DNA of 64,000 nt from Antedon mediterranea (lineage: Eukaryota; Echinodermata; Crinoidea; Comatulida; Antedonidae), in the NCBI RefSeq assembly GCF_964355755.1, contig NC_092672.1, positions 26,348,501 through 26,412,500 of the forward strand, given 5' to 3'. Of this stretch, positions 15,001 through 27,000 are shown piece after piece (within the stretch, counting starts at the first letter, position 1; each line of letters starts with the position of its first letter). The translations under genes were made by a program, and so were the position numbers. Under the pieces are notes generated by a model, which did not search any database, was not told the DNA's origin, and was given only the letters and a program-made list of their open reading frames with translations.

Positions 15001-18000
15001 TTGTTTATTATTTTGTCTAGTTTTATTTCTAAATATTGTATCATTGTTGTATCTATTTTTCATTGTTTCTTTCAAATTTTGCTTAAACTTTTCATTAAAT
15101 TTATAATTTAACAAATTGTTGGCTTTTTTGGTTGTCTGGTAATCCAAATCAATGTTGTAGTTATGTCTAGCTTTATTTCGTGCCTTAACATTATATTCAG
15201 GTTCACATCTATACATTTTGTGTTGTCTTTCTCTGTTTTCCTTCCTCTTTTGGAATTTATAATCATCATCACCATATCTTATTTTTTGTGCCTCTTTTAC
15301 TTTGCGTTTCTTTTCCTCTCTGTATAGAGAATCACTTTGATATTTGTTTCCGATTTCATTTGTTTCTTTTGAATTATTGTTTTCTTCTCTTTCCCGTTTA
15401 ATTCTCTGTCGATTCTTTGCTCTTTCTTTTCTAATTCTATAAGATTGTTTTCGTTTTCCGCTAAATAGTTTTACTCTGCTTTCTGAACAAGTTCTTTCAC
15501 CAGTTTTACGGTGTTTGTGTTTTGGTTCTATATCTTCAAATGTGTCACAAGTTTCATTTCCCGTTTGCTTTCGTTTCTTTGTTGTAGAATTCTTTACCAA
15601 AAAAATCGCCTCTGTATTTGACAGTTTATTGTGGGATGTCACATTCATATCAACTTGTCCTGTTGTTTCCTGAACATTATTTTGACTCACATTGACAGAT
15701 TCTACTACATTAAAATGCACATTCATGGTGTACAAAATATATATACCATTGTCAGTTGTAACATCATCTATTCTTCCCGGCTTTTTAGCAGAAAACAATT
15801 GCCACGTCAAAAGTTGATCATTAAATGAATAAATATCTGTATTAAGCAAGTTTGCCATTGCACTTATTTCAGTATTGGATGCCCACGTTCCATTATCCAT
15901 TACTCTTTTTTTAAACACATATTCCTTAACTGATCTATATTCGTGACTAAATGTATTAATAAATAAGTCATCAGTTTCCAATAAATGATTAGTAATTGCT
16001 CTTCTTAAAAGTAAATGATTATCTTCAGTCCCAGAAATAATGTATGAAATTGCACGATAAAAACAATTACCATCACCTGTAATATTTGTAATTTGAAGAG
16101 GATGTCCAATCTGACTAGCTCTGTTAATACCACAATTCATATCGGTATGTTCACAATGAATGCCTAATTTATTACACATGTTTTTCTTTTGTGCTTCTGA
16201 GGTAGGAATAAATTTAAAATTCTCGTCAGGTCTTTCTGCATACTGAACATTAACAATTTCAATATCACTATCACTTTGCCATCCATTACTTGATGAGACA
16301 TGACCTTCTTTATTATGTGTTTTGCCTTTAACTTTATAATCAATATTCTTTTCTGGTAATCTTGTACTACATTTATACTGATAAGACGTACTAGGTTCAT
16401 CAACATCGACGTTTCCCAAGTTGCTTTGTTCACAATTATCATCGAGCACAGAAGCGGAACATAACATCATAGACTTATTTTCAATATTTACACCAGTCAG
16501 TTCAAACTCGGTTTCATGTAAATTACAGTTCATTGACTTTGCTAATCTTATACAATAATCGTACACACCTTGCCAAGATGGACTGTAAAGTAAAATACTC
16601 TTTCCATGTTCACTAACACAACCAAATCGATTTCTTGCATGTGGATCAAATATAAGAAATCCATTTACACGTTTGATAATAGAAAATGTGCTTCTGTTGA
16701 AATTCATAAAAAATGCATCATGTTGGTGTAATTCTTTTTCAAGAGCTTGGTTTAATGACAAGGCTCCGTATTCAGCCATAAATTCGAGATTCCCATCTAT
16801 TATGCCAAAAACTGATTCTTTGGGAGATATTACAAATGTGTTATCCAAGATATCCAATTCTTTCGGCAGTTCAGAAATCATTAAAAGGTCCTCGTGCATA
16901 GTGGAATCTTTCTGAATGTAACAGTACAACTCGTTTCCAAGAGTCAATATTGTGTCAAGGTCTTTGGTGTAAAATTCATTTCCATTCCTCTTTGTAGAAT
17001 AAAGAATAGCTACAAGACTATTTGCAACACACTGTTTACCACTTGCAAAGCCAAATCTATAATTTCCTTGATTAAAATTACCCTGTGCTACAGTTATATT
17101 TTCATTACTATTATATACTTGTAATTCATTTATTGATTGTGTTTTCTGCCTTTTTCGTGTATTTTTTTGTTTTGGTACATTATCGATTATCAATTCTTCC
17201 GAAAAATTATTTTTGGTTAAAACTTCAATATCCACATCGATAGTATGTTGGTCACATTTAGGTTTAGTATGGGACCTAATTTTTTCAGTCACTGCTTTTT
17301 TGCATCCGTCATCAATTATCAATACTTCATTTTCCTCAAATTCACAACTTGCACATGTTTGATTTTTATGATCTGTACCATTACTATCAATTATTCTACT
17401 TCTGTCATTCATTTTGCTATTATTTTGTGCTTTCGCATCGTCAGTCGCTGTGTTGTCGTTTTCTACAGTACATTCTATTTTAAAATCCTTGTCAGTTTTC
17501 GTTTCAGAATTGTCATTGTTACCCATGTTCTTTATATCTTTGCCAAACCGTTCCATAGTATCGCAATCATTCTTTAAATTCAGGTCAACATTACCTTGTG
17601 CTTTTTTGTTATCAATCTTCTTAGTTTTGACAAAACGACCCTTGTTATTTCGTAAACGTTTCGAACCACCACCTGATTGTTGTTGTATTCCGTGCGTTAC
17701 TTTTGTATTTTTCAAATCATCACACATAGGCCTACCACTGTCATCAATTATTGTTTGTGAATTTCCCAATATATTCGTTTTACCATTTTCTTTGTTGTAT
17801 TCTCTGTAAGTAGTTGTATTCATATTCCATTCCATTTTGTTATTATTTTGTCTTTCATAGAAATCTTTTACACCTTTGCCTATATATTTTACACCTGGTT
17901 CTATACTTATACCATTTATAACGCGCTTTCTCCTTTTCTTATTTCCTCTATTTTTACATCTTTTTTTTCTGTTGTCGGTTCTTTTCTTTGATCTTACTCT

Positions 18001-21000
18001 GATCCAATCACTACCAAGTAAATCTTCACTTCCTGTTTGTGGACATTTTAATTTTGCATTATTACAACGTTTTTCTTTATTTTTCGTTAAATCTGGAAAG
18101 TCTGAAGTGACAGATTCATCAGGTTCTAGAATTGTATATCTATTGAAATGACAGGGAATACCTATTTCACCAAACATGTTATCAACAAAATTATTATTCC
18201 CACACATTGAACAAATCCAAATTACCCGGGAATTACATAGTTTGTCTTCAAAAACATCTCTTACACATTTCACATGAAAATATTGACTACAACAGTCACA
18301 TGTTATGCAATTGTCGTCTACTTTCACTTCAATATTACAGAAATCGCATGTATCATCAAACTCTGAAGTGACCTCTGTACCATAAGATAATATGTTTATG
18401 ATATCATCAATTATTCCTTTAAATTCTGTTGTATCTTTCATAAATTCACAATTGACATTACCTGTATCATCATTTCTGTCGTCTTTGACATTCTCAGTTG
18501 AACAGCATTCATCAAGTAGGTCCAAGATGTCATTAACAACTATTTTAAATTCTGCTGTCTTATCCATAACTCCATTATTAACATTACCAGTTGTATTGAC
18601 AAAAATCTGCTTTTTACTTGTAACTTCTTTATTCACATTCTTACACAAATAAATTATCATTGTAAAGATAATCAACAAAAAGATACCAACTAATGTTATG
18701 AATTCCATATCCATTATTCAAAATTTGTATAAGAAACAAATCTACAAATTTCTTCAAATTAATAAACTTTGTATTCTGCAATTCCAATGAATATTACAAT
18801 TAGGTTCTTTTTATCAATTCAAGAAATTCTTGCTAAAACAAAATAAATTATTAAAATTCCAAAAACAATTCAATTTTATATTGTCTTTTGTTTCTATGAT
18901 TTTTAATTTTTGTCCTAATTTTTTTTCTTTTAATATATTTTTTTTTTGTCTGCTTTTTTTTCAATAGTTCAATTATACAATTTCACTGAATAAAAAATTA
19001 GCTTCTGCTTAATATTGGCTTGATGAAATACTTTATATTATTTTAAACTTCTCTTTAATACTTGGTTATGCTAAATAGTTTCAGATTCTAATTTTTATTC
19101 TTTTTACAATTCTACTTAATAACAGATTCAAATAAAAGTGATCTTTAAATCTTCTTTAATTAATTCTTTTGTAATAAACTCTGTTTAATATTTATTTCTT
19201 TATAATAAGCTTCTGTTTTATTCTTCAAACTTTTGTTTGTATAATCAAACTTTACACTTTTGCTTTTGCAAAAATGGTTTTGTAATAAACTTTTGTTTAT
19301 TAATTGTTTCCTTGTGATTAACTTCTGTTATCTTCAAGGTTTTACACTTTTGCTTTTGCAAAAATGGTTTTGTAATAAACTTTTGTTTATTAGTTGTTTC
19401 CTTGTGATTAACTTCTGTTATCTTCAAGGTTTTACACTTTTGCTTTTGCAAAAATGGTTTGTAATAAACTTTTGTTTATTAGTTTTTTCCTTGTGATAAA
19501 CTTCTGTTTACTTCAAGGTTTTACTGAATGTTTCAAAGATACTTTTAAAAAATGTTTAAAAAGAAATTGTGCATAAATATTAAAATTCGGTAACCCCTCG
19601 TAGAAACTCTCTTTGGAGAGTGGATCTTTTTCTAAAGACCCGGATCTCTTCTGAGATCCTGTGGGTTTATATAAGACAGTCACCTACAATAAAAGAAAAA
19701 AAAAAGAGTTAGTTATTAAGTACTAAGAATTACAGTCAAACAATTATAAATTGAATCAGTAGATAAATCAATGTTTTTACAAATACCTAAATAATAATAT
19801 ACACATCCCCCCTGTGGAATGTAACATGATCTATTACGCCTAGCAAAACAAATTAGGACCAACTCATTACTAAATTCAGGATAGACCCATTTTATAAAAT
19901 TGCAAATTTATGTCTGGAGAAACTGACCACCACATTTATGTTAAAAAGGATGATTGTCCCTAATTTTGAAGTAAATTGTGATAATATATTTGTGATAATA
20001 TATTTGTGACTTTGGTTTATACAATATAACACTATAGAAGATATTTTGACCTAAAAATATGTCAAAACTTCATTACATGGAATGTGTCGGAAACAAATTC
20101 TTTCATAACAATTTCACCTTCACAATTTTTCAACTTCTACGAAATCAACTTGTATTTTTGTTGCTTTTAATCAAACACTTGTATAAAATGATAATTCACA
20201 TAAATTGTTATATTGTAATATTCAATAAAGTCCTAGTATAAACATATAATCTGAAAATAGGTTTAATTATTCAATGTTCTAATATAACAGAATTTTATAC
20301 ACAAAAATATTTGGTCACTCAGTATTGTAAATTTACAGACAACACATGTTTATCAATTAAGGGAGGGCATAAAGTAAGGAAAATATGTTTTTTCCGTTTT
20401 ACTAATAATTTTCTAATACTCACAGCTGTAACTGATACTGTATATTTTCTGTACAACTACAATCTAAAATATAAAAGGAAAATCATTAATAATTGCAATA
20501 AACAACATTAACACTTTTTCAAAATCAACATGCTTCTTAATCAAAAAATTAAGAAATTTCCTCAAAATGACTTTAGGTATGGGCCGGTTGATTGGGGTAT
20601 ACATGTTGTCTTAATACTAATTTCATTTAATAATTTATTCACAAACAATAAAATCTGAATTAGGCCAAATAAAAAAACATACTTGTTAAGCGTCACCGCC
20701 CGCTCCTGATTATCCAGCCGCCTCTCTTTTTATTTTTATTTTTTTTTTACCCATATACAACGGAAAGTTCAGCGGCCCGGCCCAGCTCCAGAGCAGGGCT
20801 CAAAATTCACGCTAGCAAACTAGCATTTTGCTAGTAGATTCTTCATAATTGCTAGTTGAAAATTTCAAAACTAGCAAATGTTTGCTAGGCTGGTGTAATT
20901 TTTGAAAAATACGTACTGTACTTCTTAGCTTAGCCACGCTAGCTAGCCACCGATCGCTCTATGTCGACAACGGCAATTTGGTTTCATTTACACGCCGCCG

Positions 21001-24000
21001 ATTTACGTCAAGGAAACGCGAATAGCACCGCGAATCATGTAATGTGGTAAACAGCAAGCTTTTTCCCCAACACATTAAATCACGTGCATTTAGTACGTCG
21101 CTGAGGATTACATCATCAGTCACGTGATTACAGAATACACGATTATCAATTTAGGGATTTAACGAAATAAATATTTTGCCTACACAGTGGTCGAAGCGCG
21201 TTTTTTATAGGTTCGTAAATAGGAAACACCCCATACATAATGGACTCTACCAATTTTGTTTACGATGATCTCGCGCTCGAGATCGGCAAACCACGAGGTC
21301 CTGTTGGGCGATGGGCCCGGCGATGCGTTTCATCACAACTTTAAATACTGATTTACACAGCAATTGGCAAAGGATTCATCAAAGAAGAATGAATACGTTG
21401 AATAAAAATTCACTTAAGAAATGGCGTAAGCTGTTTTCAAAATCAGCCCACTATTTAGTATTATTGAGAGACGTACCAACATCATGCTTCTCGCATTTAC
21501 TGGATAGATGAGTCAAGCGAGAGACGGCGGACCATGGCCGATGAGTGAGGCGGGGGTGGCAGTTTGGACGGATTAGCCTAGGGCCTACAATTTCGCTCGG
21601 TGGCAATTAAATTTAATGTTTTAATTACGTCTGGATTTAAACAATACAAAACTCAATTTTGTCATCGGCAATAATATTTCATACATAATCAATTTTGTTC
21701 TGTTTCGCATTTTAAAAGTTTGACGTTTCGTCCAAAACGTCCATCGCACAAAATTATACCTCCAGAAAAAGTAAAAAAAAAAAAAAAAAAAACCGTCCCC
21801 CCGCCCCTGAAAATTTATGAGGGTGTGACGCTTAACAAGTCTTTTTTTTTATTTGGCCTTATGTAAATGTTTCATAATAGAAAATGCCTACAAAATGACA
21901 GGCAACTGTTCACGAAGTAAGGAAAATATGTTTTCTCCATTTAACAGTTAATCTACTAATACTCACAGCTGTAGCTAACACTGTATATTTTCTACAATCT
22001 AAAAAAAACAAGGAAAACATTGATAATGGCAATAAACAACATTAACCCTTTTGCTAAATCAACATGCTTCTTAATCAATGTCTGAAAAATTAGGAAATTT
22101 CCTCAAAATGACTTTGGGTATGGGCCGGCTGATTGCGGCCTACATGTTGTCTCAATACTACTTTCATTTAATATCTCATTCACAAACCATAAAATCTGAA
22201 TTATTTAAATGTTTCATAATATAAAATGCCTACAAAATAACAGGCAACAGTTCACAAAGTAAGGAAAATATGTTTTCTCCGTTTAACAGATAATCTACTA
22301 ATACTCACAGCTGTAGCTGAAACTGTTTATTTTCTACAATCTAAAAAAAAAACAAGGAAAAACATTGATAATGGTAATAAACAACATTAACACTTTTTCC
22401 AAATCAACATGCTTCTTAATCAATGTCTTAAAAATTTAGGAAATTTCCTCAAAATGGCTTTGGATATGGGCCGGCTGATTGTGGCCTACATGTTGTCTCA
22501 ATGGTAATTTCATTTAATTGTTTGATTACAAACAATAAAATCTGAATTATGTAAATGTTTCATAATACAAAATGTCTACAAAATAACAGGCAATAGTTCA
22601 CAAAGTAAGGAAAATATGTTTTCTCCGTTTAACAGATAATCTACTAATACTCACAGCTGTAGCTCAAACTGTATATTTTCTACAATCTAAAAAAAAACAA
22701 GGAAAAACATTGATAATGGTAATAAACAACATTAACACTTTTTCCAAATCAACATGCTTCTTAATCAATGTCTTAAAAATTTAGGAAATTTCCTCAAAAT
22801 GGCTTTGGATATGGGCCGGCTGATTGTGGCCTACATGTTGTCTCAATGGTAATTTCATTTAATTGTTTGATTACAAACAATAAAATCTGAATTATGTAAA
22901 TGTTTCATAATACAAAATGTCTACAAAATAACAGGCAATAGTTCACAAAGTAAGGAAAATATGTTTTCTCCGTTTAACAGATAATCTACTAATACTCACA
23001 GCTGTAGCTCAAACTGTATATTTTCTACAATCTAAAAAAATACAAGGAAAAACATTGATAATTGTAATAAACAACATTAACACTTTTTCCAAATCAACAC
23101 GCTTCTTAATCAATGTCTGAAAAATTAAGAAATTTCCTCAAAATGACTTTGGGTATGAGACGGCTGATTAGGGCAGGCAACAGTTCACAAAGTAAGGAAA
23201 ATATGTTTTCTCCGTTTAACAGATAATCTACTGATACTCACAGCTGTAGCTCAAACTGTATATTTTCTACAATCTAAAAAAAAACAAGGAAAAACATTGA
23301 TAATGGTAATAAACAACATTAACACTTTTTCCAAATCAACACGCTTCTTAATCAATGTCTGAAAAATTAAGAAATTTCCTCAAAATGACTTTGGGTATGA
23401 GACGGCTGATTAGGGCAGGCAACAGTTCACAAAGTAAGGAAAATATGTTTTCTCCGTTTAACAGATAATCTACGGATACTCACAGCTGTAGCTGAAACTG
23501 TATATTTTCTACAATCTAAAAAAAAAACAAGGAAAAACATCGATAATGGTAATAAACAACATTAACACTTTTTCCAAATCAACAAGCTTCTTAATCAATG
23601 TCTGAAAAATTAAGAAATTTCCTCAAAATAACTTTGGGTATGGGCCGGCTGATTGAGGTCTACATGTTGTCTCAATACTACTTTCATTTAATATCTTATT
23701 CACAAACCATAAAATCTGAATTATGTAAATGTTTCATAATATAAAATGTCTACAAAATAACAGGCAACAGTTCACAAAGTAAGGAAAATATGTTTTCTCC
23801 GTTTAACAGATAATCTACTAATACTCACAGCTGTAGCTAAAACTGTATATTTTCTACAATCTAAAAAAAAACAAGGAAAAACATTGATAATGGTAATAAA
23901 CAACATTAACACTTTTTCCAAATCAACATGCTTCTTAATCAATGTCTGAAAAATTAGGAAATTTCCTCAAAATGACTTTGGGTACGGGCCGGCTGATTGC

Positions 24001-27000
24001 GGCCTACATGTTGTCTCAATGGTAATTTCATTTAATTGTTTGATCACAAACAATAAAATCTGAATTATGTAAATGTTTCATAATACAAAATGTCTACAAA
24101 ATAACAGGCAACAGTTCACAAAGTAAGAAAAATATGTTTTCTCCGTTTAACAGATAATCTACTAATACTCACAGCTGTAGCTCAAACTGTATATTTTCTA
24201 CAATCTAAAAAAAAAACAAGGAAAAACATTGATAATGGTAATAAACAACATTAACACTTTTTCCAAATCAACAAGCTTCCTATTCAATGTCTGAAAAATT
24301 AAGAAATTTCCTCAAAATGACTTTGGGTATGAGACGGCTGATTAGGGCAGGCAACATTTCACAAAGTAAGGAAAATATGTTTTCTCCGTTTAACAGATAA
24401 TCTACTGATACTCACAGTTTTAGCTGAAACTCTATATTTTCTACAATCTAAAAAAAAACAAGGAAAAACATTGATAATTGTAATAAACATTAACACTTTT
24501 TCCAAATCAACACGCTTCTTAATCAATGTCTGAAAAATTAAGAAATTTCCTCAAAATGTCTTTGGGTATGAGACGGCTGATTAGGGCAGGCAACAGTTCA
24601 CAAAGTAAGGAAAATATGTTTTCTCCGTTTAACAGATAATCTACTGATACTCACAGCTGTAGCTGAAACTGTATATTTTCTACAATCTAAAAAAAAAACA
24701 AGGAAAAACATTGATAATGGTAATAAACAACATTAACACTTTTTCCAAATCAACAAGCTTCTTAATCAATGTCTGAAAAATTAAGAAATTTCCTCAAAAT
24801 AACTTTGGGTATGGGCCGGCTGATTGGGGTCTACATGTTGTCTCAATACTACTTTCATTTAATATCTTATTCACAAACCATAAAATCTGAATTATGTAAA
24901 TGCTTCATAATATAAAATGCCTACAAAATAACAGGCAACAGTTCACAAAGTAAGAAAAATATGTTTTCTCCGTTTAACAGATAATCTACTAATACTCACA
25001 GCTGTAGCTCAAACTGTATATTTTCTACAATCTAAAAAAAACAAGGAAAAACATTAATAATGGTAATAAACAACATTAACACTTTTTCCAAATCAACATG
25101 CTTCTTAATCAATGTCTGAAAAATTAGGAAATTTCCTCAAAATGACTTTGGGTATGGGCCGGCTGATTGCGGCCTACATGTTGTCTCAATGGTAATTTCA
25201 TTTAATTGTTTGATCACAAACAATAAAATCTGAATTATGTAAATGTTTCATAATACAAAATGTCTACAAAATAACAGGCAACAGTTCACAAAGTAAGAAA
25301 AATATGTTTTCTCCGTTTAACAGATAATCTACTAATACTCACAGCTGTAGCTCAAACTGTATATTTTCTACAATCTAAAAAAAAAACAAGGAAAAACATT
25401 GATAATGGTAATAAACAACATTAACACTTTTTCCAAATCAACAAGGTTCCTATTCAATGTCTGAAAAATTAAGAAATTTCCTCAAAATGACTTTGGGTAT
25501 GAGACGGCTGATTAGGGCAGGCAACATTTCACAAAGTAAGGAAAATATGTTTTCTCCGTTTAACAGATAATCTACTGATACTCACAGTTTTAGCTGAAAC
25601 TCTATATTTTCTACAATCTAAAAAAAAACAAGGAAAAACATTGATAATTGTAATAAACATTAACACTTTTTCCAAATCAACACGCTTCTTAATCAATGTC
25701 TGAAAAATTAAGAAATTTCCTCAAAATGTCTTTGGGTATGAAACGGCTGATTAGGGCAGGCAACAGTTCACAAAGTAAGGAAAATATGTTTTCTCTGTTT
25801 AACAGATAATCTACTAATACTCACAGCTGTAGCTCAAACTGTATATTTTCTACAATCTAAAAAAAACAAGGAAAAACATTGATAATGGCAATAAACAACA
25901 TTAACATTTTTTTCATGAGTATATGTAAAACTATAATTTTTAATAGTTTGGAAAATATTATAATTGTCAAGAAGGTGCATGGTTCTTAAATTTAAAAATA
26001 AATGTTGTTTTTCGGTAACAATCCGACAAAATCATTAATAAATGTTGGCCCCTCTCTAATATTTCTATGTTGATTAATTCAATTTTTTTAAACTATATAC
26101 TATATATTTTGATTATTGATTTTAAAGCATATTGAAATAAATTTTAATGTAAAAATGCTGGTTTAGCTTACTGTAATAACACTGGTCACAGACTGACATG
26201 TCAGTCTGTGACTAACTCGGTAACAACCAGACACTTTTTAATATCATATAAAAATGTAAAAATAAGGTTTTAAAAAAAAGTAACCTTATGAGTGTATGTA
26301 AAGCTATAATTTTTAATAGTTTGGAAAATATTATAATTGTCTAGAAGGTACATGGTTCTTAAATTAAAAAAATGTTTTTTGGTAACAACCCGACAAAATT
26401 ATTAATAATTATGTTGGCCCCTCCTTAATATTTCTATGTTGATTAATTCAATTTTTTTAAACAAAATCTCAAACAATATATTTAGTTCTTTAATTCTAAA
26501 AAGAAATGACATTTATAAATTAGGATTTAGTTGTCTGTTATAGGATTTAAGTAAACCTCATATTGTTTTATTTTTTAAGTTTTCTAAATATCATTATTTT
26601 AAATGAAAATATGTCTGTATATATCTCATTTTTTTTTTTACCACTTAAATATCCTGAAAGTATATAACATTAGCTTTAGTTTGATATCAAACATGTTAAG
26701 ACTGCTAAAAGTTAAACATTTTCAAAATCCAAAAAAAAAATTGTGGAATTGCCCTACTAATACTCACAGCTGTAGCTGAAACTGTAAATCTTCTGTTAAT
26801 AAAAAACAATTACAATCTAAAAAATACAAGGAAAAACATTGATAATGGCAATAAACAACATTAACACTTTTTCCAAATCAACAAACTTCTTAATCAATGT
26901 CTGAAAAATTAGGAAATTTCCTTAAAATGACTTTGGCTATGGGCCAGCTAATTGGGGCCGACATGTTGTCTCAATGGTAATTTCATTTAATAGTTTGATC

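Larger units (their letters stand above)
8399..19680 (-). mobile_element. autonomous Helentron (Helitron2-type rolling-circle transposon)
   Basis: This is the element containing the 3,119-codon Rep/helicase/endonuclease ORF. The proposed span runs from the TATA box and hairpins upstream of the ORF (19607-19674) to the hairpin repeats beyond its stop (8399-8987). Helentrons move by a single-strand, rolling-circle process using an HUH Rep nuclease and PIF1 helicase and differ from classical Helitrons in carrying an apurinic-type endonuclease. The ORF has no stop or frameshift, so the copy is probably young. Exact ends were not determined; they could lie further out. Confidence 0.65.

Noticed and set aside
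17414-17809. Plus-strand ORFs across 10.8-18.7 kb (for example 131 and 112 codons)
   Set aside because: They are antisense shadows of the Helentron ORF, with compositional hydrophobic translations.
9355-18714. Large DNA virus or Polinton origin for the 3,119-residue protein
   Set aside because: The HUH Rep plus PIF1 plus EEP order is that of Helentrons; no capsid, polymerase B or packaging ATPase is present in the window.
19245-19451. Short ORFs with repeated LQKQKCKTLKITEVNHKE
   Set aside because: Product of the roughly 96-bp minisatellite; both strands are open for the same reason.
21311-21511. 66-codon ORF inside the Harbinger-like element as a transposase
   Set aside because: No DDE or DNA-binding motif is visible and the length is far too short.
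21862-25916. CRISPR-like repeat array
   Set aside because: Units are 245-345 bp, contiguous, without unique spacers, and lie in an intron of an animal gene; this is a satellite.
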